Shown here: positions 33,222 to 44,233 of the stretch, piece by piece | Position numbering within the stretch: position 1 is the stretch's first letter | Layout: each line of letters starts with the position of its first letter | Source: Gonatopus flavifemur | Taxonomy: Eukaryota > Arthropoda > Insecta > Hymenoptera > Dryinidae | Direction: 5' to 3' | Assembly (NCBI GenBank): GCA_018340375.1 | Contig: JAFFJZ010000013.1 | Span: forward strand, 4,876,501-4,940,500 | Length of the DNA stretch: 64,000 nucleotides | Made by a program: the position numbers and the translations under genes | The notes under the pieces: model-generated | The model's input: the letters and a program-made list of their open reading frames with translations, nothing else | The model's database searches: none | Told to the model about the DNA's origin: nothing

Positions 33222-34519
33222 CAGGGTGAGGCATTTATCTTGAGACAACTAAATATCTTGGTGGGATCACTTTTTTTTGGAAAATGTTTCATACTGAAGT
33301 TGTTATACAAAGAGGGGGCCACAAAACTACGATATTAGTTTCATCATAGATGGCGTTATGATCGATTAAAATGGGGTCAACATCATTTTTTTAAACGGGA
33401 ACACCCACTTTTTGTTGCATATCTTGATTCTACGCAAAGAACTGAGTAACTTTTGCTTGGAACGTTTTTCTAAATTTTTGGAGATGGCGCCACAATCTAT
33501 GAAAAATAAAGTCTATGAAACAATATGCGGATATCTTGTGGAATGCATCCAAGAGCCGAAATATCTTATTCGAATGTTCTTGTTAAGAGAGGGGACGACA
33601 CATTGGCGATATCAGTTCCATAGTAGATGGCGCTGTGGTCGGTAAAAATGAGGTCAACTTCAATTTCTCAAATGAAAACTCTTCCTTTTTATCGCATATC
33701 ATGATTCTACGCGAAAAAATGAGGAATTTTTGTTTGAAACATTTTTCCTAAATTCTTGAAGATGGAAACGGTGGAAAATGAGGTTGATGAAATAGTTCTA
33801 CTGCATTAGAAGGGTTACATTGAATTTAGGTCATTTACAATGTTTCGGACATGACATTTGTTGTGTTTTGTGTTCGATTTCTTCTCTGAAATTATTATTG
33901 TTTTGATTTCTTTGTTGAGCGTTGCTTCACACATAATGCAGTAGAACTTTTTCATCAACCTCATTTTCCACCGTTACCATCTTCAAGAATTCAGGAAAAA
34001 TGTTTCAAATAAAAATTCCTCATTTATTCGCGTAGAATCGTGATATGCGATGAAAAGTAGGAGTTTCCTTTCGAAAAATTGAAGTTGACCTCATTTTTAC
34101 CGACTACAGCGCCATCTATTATGGAACTTATATCGCCATTGTGTCGTCCTCTCTCTTAACAACGACATTCGAAAAAGATATTCCGGCTCTTGGATGCATT
34201 CCACAAGATATCCGCATATTGTTTCATAGACTTTATTTTTCATCGATTGTGGCGCCATCTCCAAAAATTTAGAAAAACGTTCCAAGCGAAAGTTACTCAG
34301 TTTCTTGCGTAGAATCAAGATATGCAATAAAAGTGGGGGTTCCCGTTCAAAAAAATGATGTTGACCCCATTTTAATCGATCATAACGCCATCTATGATGA
34401 AACTGATATCGTACTTTTGTGCCCCCCTTTTGGTTTAACAACTTTTGTATGGAACATTTTCCAAAAAAAAGTGACCCCACCAAGATATTTAGTTGTCTCA
34501 AGATAAATGCCTCACCCTG
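33222..34519. mobile_element. 1.3-kb foldback element (near-complete palindrome), CAGGGTGAGGC tip
   Basis: Flanked by TA. Arms 33222-33806 and about 33938-34519 are inverted copies with a loop of about 130 bp. Arm blocks include AGAGGGGGCCACAAAACTAC, ATAGATGGCGTTATGATCG and GGTGGAAAATGAGGTTGATG. Both arms have an open frame reading MAPQSMKNKVYETICGYLVE; the frame exists in every copy because the DNA is conserved, not because a protein is recognised. The element shares arms with 56047-57418 but has a different outermost 90 bp. Confidence 0.92.
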
Positions 34520-34920
34520 TATATTCACGCCATTTTTGTATATTCTCATTTGCCCTTTTGTATTAGAACCAGTTTGAAACTCTGAACTTGGATGTTCTCT
34601 ACAATTCACTCCTTTGTAACTCTTTGTTTCAAGTGTATCTATTGTACTCACATTCTGCTTCTTGTACTTTGTCCTTAGATAACCTCGCTCTAGGATATGA
34701 TGAATCAAACAAATCGAATTCTCCTGTGCCAAAGTTAAAGCGTTCCGAATGCAGGTACAACATTGACCTGAACCGAGTCCCTTGGAATAACTCCGCGCAT
34801 GTTCTGTGCGTCGTGCCAGTTCAGTAAAATGTCAGCGCAGAAGGAGACAAAAGAATTTCAGCCCAAATTCGAGACGATGACGGATCACTTTCGAGTGGAC
34901 TTCCCTTTTTTTGACAAAAG
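34520..34920. other. No gene recognised
   Basis: Short spacer between the foldback and the outer mariner. A small forward frame (34588-34827) lacks any known motif. Confidence 0.4.
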
Positions 34921-35029
34921 TACCAGGTGTACCAGTATGAAATGAGCATTTTTTCGTGAAGATAGAACACTATTGCGAATGGGAGAATGAAAAATGTATT
35001 CAAAGTCCGGGACAAAATAATTCATATAT

Positions 35030-35412
35030 GGCCGTATATGAGCGCATATGAATCATATATGAATCATATATGAATCATATATGAACATATATGAAATACA
35101 TATGAACATATATAAACATATATGAGATCATATATGAGCATATATGGATTTTGGCCAAATATGATCATGTATGAATGAGACTGTACATGGCCATATGTGA
35201 TCATATTCAATCATACATTATCATATACATCCATATATGGACAAAAAAATGTCACAATTTTACATGGAATGTGATGAAAAACCAAAGGAGAGAGATCAAT
35301 GCTGATAGATTCCCCACTTTCATATATGACCATATATGAACATATATGGCCAAAATCCATATATGCTCATATATGAATGCATATATGAATCCATATATGG
35401 GTCCATACATGG
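35030..35412. repeat. CATATATGAA short-period array
   Basis: Dozens of variants of CATATATGAA(T/C), CATATATGGC and TCATATATGAG. The core CATATATG is palindromic. The array lies between the mariner end and its transposase stop and is not expected in a mariner, so it expanded or inserted there. Confidence 0.85.
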
Positions 35413-35702
35413 AATTTTTTTTCCCGGGAGTATTGACCAGCTTTCTGGCAATTTGTGGATACCACGCCAATAGGAATGTTCGTCTTTCGAAGCAAACCAA
35501 TCAGACACCCAATTTTCGACTCCGTAGGAATCGAAGTGCTGCTCAGCCAATGCGTGTCCCATCGATGAAAACAGATAGTAGTCGGAAGGGGCCAAGTCTG
35601 GTGAATACGGTGGATGGGGTAGCAGCTCCCAGCCAAGTGCTTTGATTGTGTCCTGAACCGGTTTCGCTTCGTGTGCAGGTGCATTGTCGAGTAATAAAAT
35701 TA

Positions 35703-36908
35703 TTAGGTGTGCAAATTGAAACTTGGCTTCAAGTTGGTTGGACATTGCAGTTGTCATATCAGTCATTTTCAAATAGTAATTTCCTGTGTATCGATTTTAT
35801 GAGATGGATTTCGATGAGCAACATTTACGCCATTGTATTCTATTCTGTTCTCAAATGAATAAAAATGCTGCTCAAGCTATGGAATTGATTAGTCCGACAT
35901 TGGGTCAACATTTTGTGAGTCATTCAACAGTGACAAAGTGGTTTACAAGATTTCGTAATGGAAATTCCAGTCTTGAGGACGATCCACGTCCAGGTGCAGT
36001 CAAAAAATTTGAGGATGAAGAACTTGAAGTTTTACTGGATGAAAATCCATGTCAAACTCAGGGAGAGCTTGCAGAATAGTTAGGAGTTACTCGTCAAGCA
36101 ATTTCACTTAGATTTCATGCATTGGGAAAAATACAGAAGGAAGGAAAATGGGTTCCTCATGAACTGACGGAAGAAAATAAAAGACGAAGAGTTGCCATTT
36201 GCATGAATTCGCTTTCTCAGTTCAAGGAGAAGAATTTTCTGCGTAAAATCATTACAAGTGATGGAGAATGGATTTTGTACGACAATCCTGAACGTAGAAA
36301 AGCATGGGTTGATCCGGACCAGCCATCTACATCAGTTGAAAAACCGAATATTCATGCAAAGAAAGTTTCATTCTGTGTCTGGTGGGAGTGGAAAGGAATC
36401 ATTCACTACGAGCTTCTCGAACTTGGCCAAACTATTACAGCTGAGCGTTACCGGGCCCACCGGATCAAAGTAAGTGGTGCTCTGGAGGAAAAAAGACCAT
36501 TTACGGGGCAAGGAAGGCGAAAAGTGATGCTGCTGCATGATAATGCACGTCCACATACAGCGAAAGCAACCCAGGAACTCATCTTCAATTTAGGCTGGGA
36601 AGTTGTACCTTATGCGGCATATCCACCAGACTCAGCTCCTTCTGATTATCACTTATTCAGATCAATGTCGTCATATTTGAAGGAGCAGCACTTCATGAAT
36701 ATCGAAGATGTCGGGAAATGGCTGGATAACTATTTTGTTTCAAAACTACCAAGTTTCTATCATGAAGGCATTTATCTACTACTCGATTAAAGGCAAAAGA
36801 CTGTAGATAATAATGGCGAATATTTGAATTGATAATTCTTGGAAGAAGTATTTTTTTAATGAAATTGAATTTGACAAAAAAAAGTCGAGTTTCAACTTGA
36901 ACATCTAA
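35703..36908 (+). mobile_element. mellifera-type mariner nested in the older mariner
   Basis: 1,206 bp with ends TTAGGTGTGCAAATTGAAAC and the complement of TTAGATGTTCAAGTTGAAAC, flanked by TA at 35701-35702 and 36909-36910. The host mariner's codons resume exactly across the TA on either side (KRHDKV | ILLLDN), so the insertion point is certain. Confidence 0.93.
35804..36790 (+). pseudogene. mariner transposase, open except for one stop
   Basis: 328 sense codons from the ATG at 35804, interrupted only by a TAG at 36077-36079 (codon 92), between the HTH segments FEDEELEVLLDENPCQTQGE and LGVTRQAISLRF. WVPHEL linker at about residue 112. Catalytic DD34D is complete: Asp153 in ITSDGEW (normally GDEKW, so E to G next to it), Asp246 in LLHDNARPH, Asp281 in SAPSDYHLF, with 34 residues between the last two. 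The C-terminus FYHEGIYLLLD corresponds to the usual FYHEGIHKLP. The near-open state makes it one of the youngest insertions here. Confidence 0.93.
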
Positions 36909-36961
36909 TACTTTGTCGTGTCTTTTGGCCCATTCTGGTCGTTTCCCGATCAATGAGGCTT

Positions 36962-37122
36962 GCGTCCCATGGATGGAAAAAGTGACGAAAAGCAGATTGC
37001 GGTACCAATACTTTTCAAGTATGCCTAGTTTTATCTGGTTTCATCTAACAGTCACTAAAAATTCTGAGAATCTATTGGTGCCGCAAGTCGCTTTCCGTCA
37101 CTTTTTTCCGTCCATGGGACGC
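36962..37122. mobile_element. 161-bp inverted-repeat insertion inside the older mariner
   Basis: GCGTCCCATGGATGGAAAAA pairs with the end TTTTTTCCGTCCATGGGACGC; pairing extends inward through TTGCGGTACCAATA / TATTGGTGCCGCAA to about 55 bp. It separates two parts of the mariner frame (…NTNRYKQ and GKRPEWAK). Possible duplication GGCTT/GGCCT. Confidence 0.85.
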
Positions 37123-37983
37123 CGGCCTGAATGGTTCAAATTGATCGTTTGTTTGTAGCGATTAGTATTAACAGTTCCACCAGGTTTTAGGTACTCATGA
37201 TACACCACACCTCTTTGGTCCCACCAAACACAGAGCATTGCCTTCTTGCCGAATCGATCTGGTTTTGCGGTCGATGTTGATGGTTGTCCCAGATTAACCC
37301 ATGATTTTCTCCGTTTAGGATTCCTCAAATAAATCCATTTTTCATCGCCAGTAACGATTTGATGCTAAACTGATTTTTTTTGTGTCGTTGAAGCAAAATG
37401 TCACAAGCCTTTCTTCGGTTTTCCATCTGTCTTTCATTCAATTCATGTGGCACCCATTTTCCATACTTTTGGATCTTCAACATGGCTTTCGAACGGTCAG
37501 AAATTGTTTATTGTGCAACATTTAACATTGCTGCCATTTGCTTTTGATCCAAAGTCTCATCTTCATCCAATATTGCTCGCAGTTCGGCGTCTTCAAACTT
37601 CTTTGGTGGTCTTCCACGTTCTTCATTTCTCACATCAAAATCATGATCTCTGAACCGTTGAAACTATCTTTTGTATGTTGCTTCTGATGGAGTATGATCA
37701 CCATATGCCTCGACAAGCATTCGATGCGACTCTGCAGCACTTTTCTTCAAATGGAAACAAAAAATTAATGCTTTCCGCATATCATCACTTTCTGGTACAA
37801 AATTCGTCATATTGAACACGATGGAGAAATATGATGTTGTTTGTTCAATGACTTGATGTTCATTAAATGTGTTTGACAGATGTCATACCAACCAAACAGA
37901 ACAAAAATTAAGGCTCGTTCACAACAAATGTTTCCTATCGACACATTTGTATCCTAACGCTCACCTCATAACGGTACACCTGG

Positions 37984-38666
37984 TGAAATACAACGGGACA
38001 GCAGCGTCACTCTCTCTCCCTCTCGCTCTCTGTCTCTGGAACTTCGGCTGTAGCTTCCGACCGCGGAGGCGGCGTTGATGATGAGATCCCGTCTGAACGA
38101 GACGAACAAACAACGCTAGCAATTACACGCACTTCTCATTACTCTTATTCCAACAATTTTGACTCTCCGGAGAGTATAGAAATATAACAAAAGGAGTAAA
38201 CTCGGAAATTCTACCCCTGGGTACCTCGCGACACTGTGGTTGATCCATCACTTACCTCGTGAAAACCAAAAGGAACCGCAACGAAACGATAGTACCAGCT
38301 TCAAAGCAATACGTTTTTCAACGAGCGACAAGACAACTCTGATGCTGTGCCGCTTCCAGCAGCAGCGCAACACCTTGACAACCCCTCCTAGTGGGAAGGC
38401 GGAACAACGCGGCAGTCCGGAATGAGTCCTCGTGAATCAGGCGAACTCTTGTTGTTGCCACGTAAACGACCAAAAGAAGTTCCCATAATGGGATCCCGCT
38501 GTCCGGAATGGTGTAAATCAGTTGTATCTCTTACACCATAGTCCTTGGAACTTATATATACTCTTCATTGAAACTGTAGGAGTTCCCACTTTCCTAACTT
38601 CAAAGCCAATTAGCCAACCATAGCGGCTAGTTAGCCAATATGACAACGTTATTGCGTTCAACATAC
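37984..38666. other. No gene recognised
   Basis: Higher GC than its surroundings, with a CTCTCTCCCTCTCGCTCTC tract at about 38010. Short frames without motifs. Origin unknown. Confidence 0.4.
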
Positions 38667-38900
38667 AGGGTATCCCAGAATTCGCGGAACGGATTTTACA
38701 GGTATATTCTGCAGCCAAAATGCAATAGTTTCCCGGTTGAAAAAAAATTTTTTCGACGCTTAGTTTTGGAGATATGAGCATTTTCAGATTTTTTTTCAAA
38801 TCCAAATCATTCAAAAACACTGTATGCTACATACTTGAGCTTAACACCATTCGCTAAGTTGGAAAACGGCGGATTTGTGGAGAAAAATTAAACTATTTTA
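38667..38900 (+). repeat. Dispersed repeat, copy 2 (partner at 5452-5700)
   Basis: Begins ACAGGGTATCCCAGAATTCG, like tips of other elements here, then TTGGAGATATGAGCATTTTC, TGCTACATACTTGAGCTTAA and TTGGAAAACGGCGGATTTG. Direct orientation relative to copy 1. The CAGGGTATCCCA start may be the true element end. Confidence 0.7.
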
Positions 38901-40862
38901 TCATTGATAATTCCGGAGCAAGAGCGATCTGAAGTTGCTGAAGTCTGATTGGCTGAGACATTTCAAATCGCTATAGCTCCGGAACTACCCGAGCAGAAAA
39001 ATCTTATGGCAATCCCGAGGTCCTATGTGGGCCACATCGGGCTGAAATGAGGCTTGCCATATTTGGGTTTGCCAGATATTTTTTTATTGATTCAACCAGT
39101 TTTTCAAATTAGTCAAATCAATTAATAAAATTGTTGTCATAACGAAAAAAAATGGGTCCATATGCGCTTACAAGGTAACTAGTTGTTTCAACTAATCTTT
39201 TTTTCTCATGTGGGATATTAGGATCTGTAAACTTTCCGATTATTCCCGATAGATTCGAATGTTGGGATGATTCAACTAAAACCCATTGATCAATTGAATT
39301 TATACATTCTTGAATGAGGTCGGGAATTCCCCATAAAAAAACTCATTACTCATTCAATTCCACACATTTCCCCATTACTTCCAACAGATTGAGGTTATGG
39401 GAAATTCCAGTCAGAACCGTTCGCTTTATGACATGGACAAAATTTTAATCATCTAATCAGATATCTCTTATACAGACCAAGAGATCACGCGAAGTCTTAT
39501 TCATTCAAATAAACAACAGATTTTTCTATTGGTAAATCCTCGATTCAATCCTATAGAAAAGAGATCCCCATTAATTCCTATCCATTTTGAATCGGTAGCT
39601 GAGCCTTTCCGATGGACCCTATTCGTTCCGATCATTTTTGAATCGGTTTTTATCGGATCCTATTGGATTTTTTAACCAGGGAACCCTGCTCTTTACTGCC
39701 GTTTACATATATAAATAAACAAAATATCATGCAGTTACTCGATGACATCTTATCTTATTCGAAGGCGCAATTGCACTTCTTGAATATCTTGAACTATTAC
39801 AAAAATGAATTCATGAACCTGAATACATGAATTTGTACCATGCTGTGTTCTCCTCAAAACATCTTCATCGAACTCATGTATCGATTCCCTGGCGAAGGTA
39901 GATCTCATGATTTTCCATAATTTCTCATAAAAGTGACAATTTTTCATATTTCCTCATAAATTAGGAATTCGGTGAGGAGAATCTAATATTTCCTCCTCGA
40001 ATTTGTAACAAATAACAAAATATACAGAATTAGGACTCTCATGAGAATTATGAAAAATTATGATATACATTACAACCAGGGGATTTGTATGACTTCTGAG
40101 ATATATCATTTTTCGGATTTCTAATTTTGCTCTCCCATGAGACCCAATTGAGATATCTTAAAGAAGCTCCTGAGAGATCTCTTTTCTGATATCTCAAACA
40201 TACATAATAGTGTTGCGTACGATATCTTTAAGGTATCTTAGAGATCTCTTCCAAAAAAAATTTTGAGATATCTTACAAAATTTTCAGTCATCTTTCAGAT
40301 ATTCAATAGAAATCAGATTGTCTATTTGGGATATTAAAAAGGTATGGTTACAGTTCTTTTATCAATTTTTTTATTGGATGTTCTTTCCCCCATTTTAACC
40401 CGTTTTGACTTTCCCCATGAATGCAGATGAATGTTCCACGATATGTACCGTATTTCACCACAAAGATCGTAATTTCTATGTCTAGATATATCGAATTTTA
40501 TACTAAAATCATTAATTTATCGGCAATAGGCATGAATTATCAACGGCATAAAGTATAACATTATATACGATGATTTTATAGGGGATCGATTCCTCTTCTC
40601 AGAGCACTTTTATTGTAAAAGAAATGATGATAAATGGCTGCCGGACCAATCTACAGCAGAGATCGGCAGTAATGATATTCTCATTAACGATTTTGAGATA
40701 TATTACTCATCATCTTCAGAGTCAGAATTTTCATCTTCCGCAGTTTCCATTTTAAGTTACGAAAATGGATAATATTCATTTCAATTGAAACGGCGGAAAA
40801 AGAGAATTCTGATATCAGCGATAATGATGATAAATCCCAGAATCATTACCGAAAAAAATCGG
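38901..40862. other. No gene; degenerate repeats
   Basis: Non-coding. At 39240-39690 are loosely repeated TTCC/AATTCC/CCAAT words ending in TTGGATTTTTTAACCAGGG, similar to the end of 42320-42930. Between 40140 and 40270 are several GATATCTTNAAGA / GAGATCTCTT words. No frame supported. Confidence 0.45.
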
Positions 40863-40864
40863 TA

Positions 40865-41029
40865 GGGGGTCTTTTTGCCGAAAAAGTTTTTCGCCGAATA
40901 AACTTAATTCGACAATCGCTAGTCATTTCTAGAGATCACTACGAAATCTCCTAGTGATTCCTAGAGGTGACTATCGATTGTCAAATTACAGTGTATTCGG
41001 CGAAAAACGTTTTCGGCAAAAAGACCCCC
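40865..41029. mobile_element. 165-bp hairpin MITE, GGGGGTCTTTTTGCCGAAAA tips
   Basis: GGGGGTCTTTTTGCCGAAAA at the left and its complement at the right, flanked by TA. The interior repeats TTTCGCCGAATA and CTAGAGATCAC / TAGAGGTGACT, so almost the whole element folds back. Confidence 0.92.
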
Positions 41030-41317
41030 TACCAAAAAAATCAATATTGCCGATCTCTGTTCAACAGTTGTATAATATTCTACATTCCCCGCTGTGAAAT
41101 CAAATGAATTGTACTATCTCTAACTGTAATATATACTCTAATGTATTCCTTCCCCACTCACCACGACAACTCAGGAAGAATTCTTAATGCATTCATTTTG
41201 AAGCCTCATGGCTGCAAATGAATTCGTTATGAATCCCTCCTAAACTGTTGTGCTGTGTGGGTTGAGAGGAAGAAAATTTTACAACCTCTTTCTTCTAGGT
41301 GTATTATTTGATTGAGA

Positions 41318-42009
41318 GGTCTTTCTGGTTAAGATTTTACAGACAAATTTTTTGTTCAAACATTTTTTTCTCATAGAAACAATTGAGATATCGTTTTGGA
41401 AATTTGTAGGTATGTTCACTGAACATTAAATATTACGAAAGATGTTTTTTTCAGATTCAAACAAATTTTCTCATCGTCCTACTAGTTTGAACGAAAAAAC
41501 ACTCAAAAATGACGGTGGGAGTGATTTGAGGGGACCGGATGATCTGAAAAAGGAAAAAAACATTGCAAATTATTCCTTGTTGAAGTGGCTATCGCATGAA
41601 CTAGGATATTTTTTTCCCCATTGAAAAATAACAAAATGGCGGCCATTTTTCGAAGGAATCGATTTTTGAGGGTGGAAAATCGGATAGAAATCGGACAATT
41701 TTTGACCAATCGAAAAGATCCTAGATCATGCGATACCCACTTCAATAAGGAATAATTTGCCTTTTTATTTTCTTTTTCAGATCATCTGGTCGCCCCAAAT
41801 CACTCCCACCGTCACTTTTTAGTTTTTTTGTTGTTCAAATTGGTGTAACGGAAAAGAAAATTTCTTTGAATCTGAAAAAAATATTCTTGTAATATTGAAT
41901 GTTCAATAAATGTACCTACAAATTTTCAAAACGATATCTCAATTTTTTTCATGAGAAACAAATGTTTGGAAACAAAGATTTTTTCTCGAAAGCCTGTATC
42001 AGAAAGACC
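41318..42009. mobile_element. ~690-bp inverted-repeat element
   Basis: Arms 41318-41613 and 41717-42009 are inverse copies: GAGATATCGTTTTG...GTAGGTA, TTTTTTTCAGATTCAAA, GACGGTGGGAGTGATTTG, GGATGATCTGAAAAAG and AGTGGCTATCGCATGA. Ends GGTCTTTCTG. The centre contains AAAATGGCGGCCATTTT. No clear duplication. Confidence 0.85.
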
Positions 42010-42104
42010 CCTTAAATACCATGAGGAAAAAATATTTGTTTCCAATATTGGTTGCATGTGGAACAATTCGATAAGTACCAATACAAAAATGGATGAGTAT
42101 GGTA

Positions 42105-42314
42105 CACTGAAAAAAAGGTATGGCTCTCACAGCTCTACTATTCATGTGTTCTTGCTGTCAGGAGGTATAAGGATGCCAGTATAGCTCCCACAGCCGACAG
42201 ATTGCTATGATAGCGACGCGTTCGGCTGTGGGAGCTATACTGGCATCCTTATACCTCCTGACAGCAAGAACACATGAATAGTAGAGCTGTGAGAGCGATA
42301 CCTTTTTTTCAGTG
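42105..42314. mobile_element. 210-bp near-perfect hairpin MITE, CACTGAAAAAAAGG tips
   Basis: Arms of about 95 bp (CTCTCACAGCTCTACTATTC, CTGTCAGGAGGTATAAGGAT, GTATAGCTCCCACAGCCGA) are almost identical inverse copies round a loop near 42200-42222. TA flanks both ends. The high arm identity suggests recent origin or gene conversion. Confidence 0.95.
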
Positions 42315-42319
42315 TATGT

Positions 42320-42930
42320 CCAAACGGATTCTATCGGAAACATTTTGTTTCGCGTTTCCACATAGGATCCAATTCGAAACTGTCACGTCGAATGGCGGTT
42401 GGGAATTTCCAATAGGTTCCAATGTGTTCCTTAAATTTTGAAAAATTCAATTGCTAAGGGTCCAAAATTCGGTATTTCCAAATGAATTCCGTTGAAAACA
42501 CCCGTTTCCTGTATTTCCGATAGAATCCAATGAATGCCAATACAAACGTTTATGAAATAACCCACTTCTGTCATTCCAGATGAATCCCATTGATGAAACT
42601 TGTTCATTTAGTCTTCCGTATAAAATCCAATGAATACCCATACGAAAATATATCAAAGTATTCAGATTGGTATCTCCAAATGAATTCCATTCAGGAACAT
42701 TTATCATTCATCATTCCACATGGAATCCAATTCGAACACGCTACATCAGATAACCTTTGGGGAAATACCAACAGATTCCGATACATTTCAATACGCTCTT
42801 CGTATTTCAGAAAGTTGACCTTCCATTGGTATCCATGTGGAGTTGCTGTGACAAATACACATCATTTTCCAATGATAAACCATGTCCTATCGGAAACCAT
42901 TGGAATCGATTGGTTTTTTTCAACAGGGAA
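42320..42930 (+). repeat. Degenerate ~90-bp tandem repeats (TTCC-ATGAATCCAATGAAT words)
   Basis: Repeated words: TTTCCGATAGAATCCAATGA, CATTCCAGATGAATCCCATT, TTCCGTATAAAATCCAATGA, TCTCCAAATGAATTCCATTC, CATTCCACATGGAATCCAAT. It ends TTGGTTTTTTTCAACAGGG. Open frames across it are by-products of the repeats. Confidence 0.7.
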
Positions 42931-43262
42931 TGCTGCCGTACGAGCATTATCTCGTTCTCACTCTGTATTAGCTTCATTCTCTTCTGTCGTAGGAACATTC
43001 TCAATTGCAGGTGCTAGACACACATGCGTAACTCGCATAATTGACACCATATCATATTGTTTGGAGTGCATATTCATCTCCCACTTCCGCTTCGGCCAAT
43101 TCGATTGACCAACAAGTTTTTAGACTTGAACTCTCGAATCAGTTACCGCCACTATAATACTCCGCGCATTACGATTCCACCACTCCGTACAACGAGTATT
43201 GCAGAACACAAATCACTTCGAAGATTTGTGTCGCAATCGGAAGTCACACTATTCGTAAACTG

Positions 43263-43485
43263 CACTGTCAGAAATATCTGGAAGTTTTTTTCAATTACGT
43301 ACATGAAATCATGTTCATATACATTCTGCATTAAATTTAATGCACAAAAACATGAAAAGACTATAGATTATGCTATAGTTTACATTAAATTTCATGTAAA
43401 ATGTGCATGAAACTGAATTCATGTACGTACTTGAAAAAAACTTCCAGTAAAAACATTAAAATTAATGCAGAAATTTTCAACAGTG
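43263..43485. mobile_element. 223-bp inverted-repeat element, CACTGT..GAAAT tips
   Basis: Ends CACTGTCAGAAATAT and the complement of CACTGTTGAAAATTT, with TG on both sides. A nested inverted pair, CTGGAAGTTTTTTTCAA and TTGAAAAAAACTTCCAG, lies inside with TACGTACATGAA on the arms. Related by its tips to 63276-63538. Confidence 0.8.
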
Positions 43486-44231
43486 TGGTAATGTCAGTGC
43501 TATAGGACACACATTGTGTTGACAGAGGTAAAATAAACACTCTTCCTCAATTCCACAGCATTCCGCGTTTATAACCTCAATCGTTCCCACGAAGTTTCGT
43601 AAATAAAAGGGTTCATTCTGCACGATCTAGTCCCATAACCTGTTTGGATCTATGGTTTCATGAATAACAAATGAATAATTACGATTGACATTCGTGATAA
43701 AACTTTATTATTAGAATTGAAATGAAGGCTTGAAATAACTTTGATATCGTGACAAATTGTGTGTCATGCATTCACATAAACTCGCAACTAAACTCTCCCA
43801 ACGCATCAAGGTTGCTAGCTGCTTGAATGAATACAATGGACCACGGTAGATGGTAACAATATACATCAAGAACGGAAAAGACCTGGATGAAGGGAGGTGA
43901 TGAATATGATGAAATGTACTGTTTTTCTTTCATTTCGAAATGTTGAAAAATCCAATCGTATGTCGACAGAGAATATTTCCCCACGGATTCTAACTGGATA
44001 ACCAACATACCGGTGGGGGACGGATTGAAAATCAAAATGTGGTTCATCTGAAACCACGGAATAGTTGTTCCGAATTCACAAAGCCGATGAAAGTTTCTCA
44101 TGATTATGAATATCACGGTGACTTTAAGATAATCATGCTCAGATCATTCTTGAATCAAAAGTTGTTCAAAATGGTCACCGAATGATTGTTTCCAGATTTG
44201 AAAGTTACATGGACATTGAATTGGAAAGAAG
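43486..44231. other. No gene recognised
   Basis: A 114-codon reverse frame (43772-44116) has no motif I recognise and no supporting context. Otherwise nothing seen. Confidence 0.35.
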
Positions 44232-44233
44232 TA

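Larger units (their letters stand above)
35425..37815 (-). pseudogene. mauritiana-type mariner transposase, interrupted twice
   Basis: Reverse strand from 37815: FVPESDDMRKALIFCFHLKK, AYGDHTPSEATYKR then a stop, RGRPPKKFEDAELRAILDED, YGKWVPHELNE, SWVNLGQPSTSTAKPDRFGK, MLCVWWDQRGVVYHEYLKPG (37240-37180), interruption at 36962-37122, GKRPEWAKRHDKV up to the TA at 36909, then across the nested mariner ILLLDNAPAHEAKPVQDTIK (35700-35640), YSPDLAPSDYYLFSSMGHAL and FASKDEHSYWRGIHKLPESW. The second Asp sits in LLLDNAPAH (usually LLHDN), the third in APSD. Several stops and shifts show it is dead. Confidence 0.92.
34923..37983 (-). mobile_element. Mos1-like (mauritiana-type) mariner carrying nested insertions
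   Basis: Ends CCAGGTGTACCAGTATGAA at 34923 and the complement of CCAGGTGTACCGTTATGA at 37983, preceded by TA on the left; on the right the expected TA has become TG. The gross length is 3,061 bp. Removing the mariner at 35703-36908 with one TA, the 161-bp insertion at 36962 and the roughly 380-bp CATATATG array leaves about 1.3 kb, the normal size of a Mos1-type mariner. The transposase is on the reverse strand. Confidence 0.88.

Noticed and set aside
33412..34732. Recurring frame with MAPQSMKNKVYETICGYLVE as a conserved protein (also at 56995-57225)
   Set aside because: It lies in inverted arms of foldback elements and appears in every arm because the DNA is duplicated; it has no known domain and no consistent start.
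43772..44116. 114-codon reverse frame as a gene
   Set aside because: No motif, no splice or promoter context, and similar length frames occur by chance in 64 kb.
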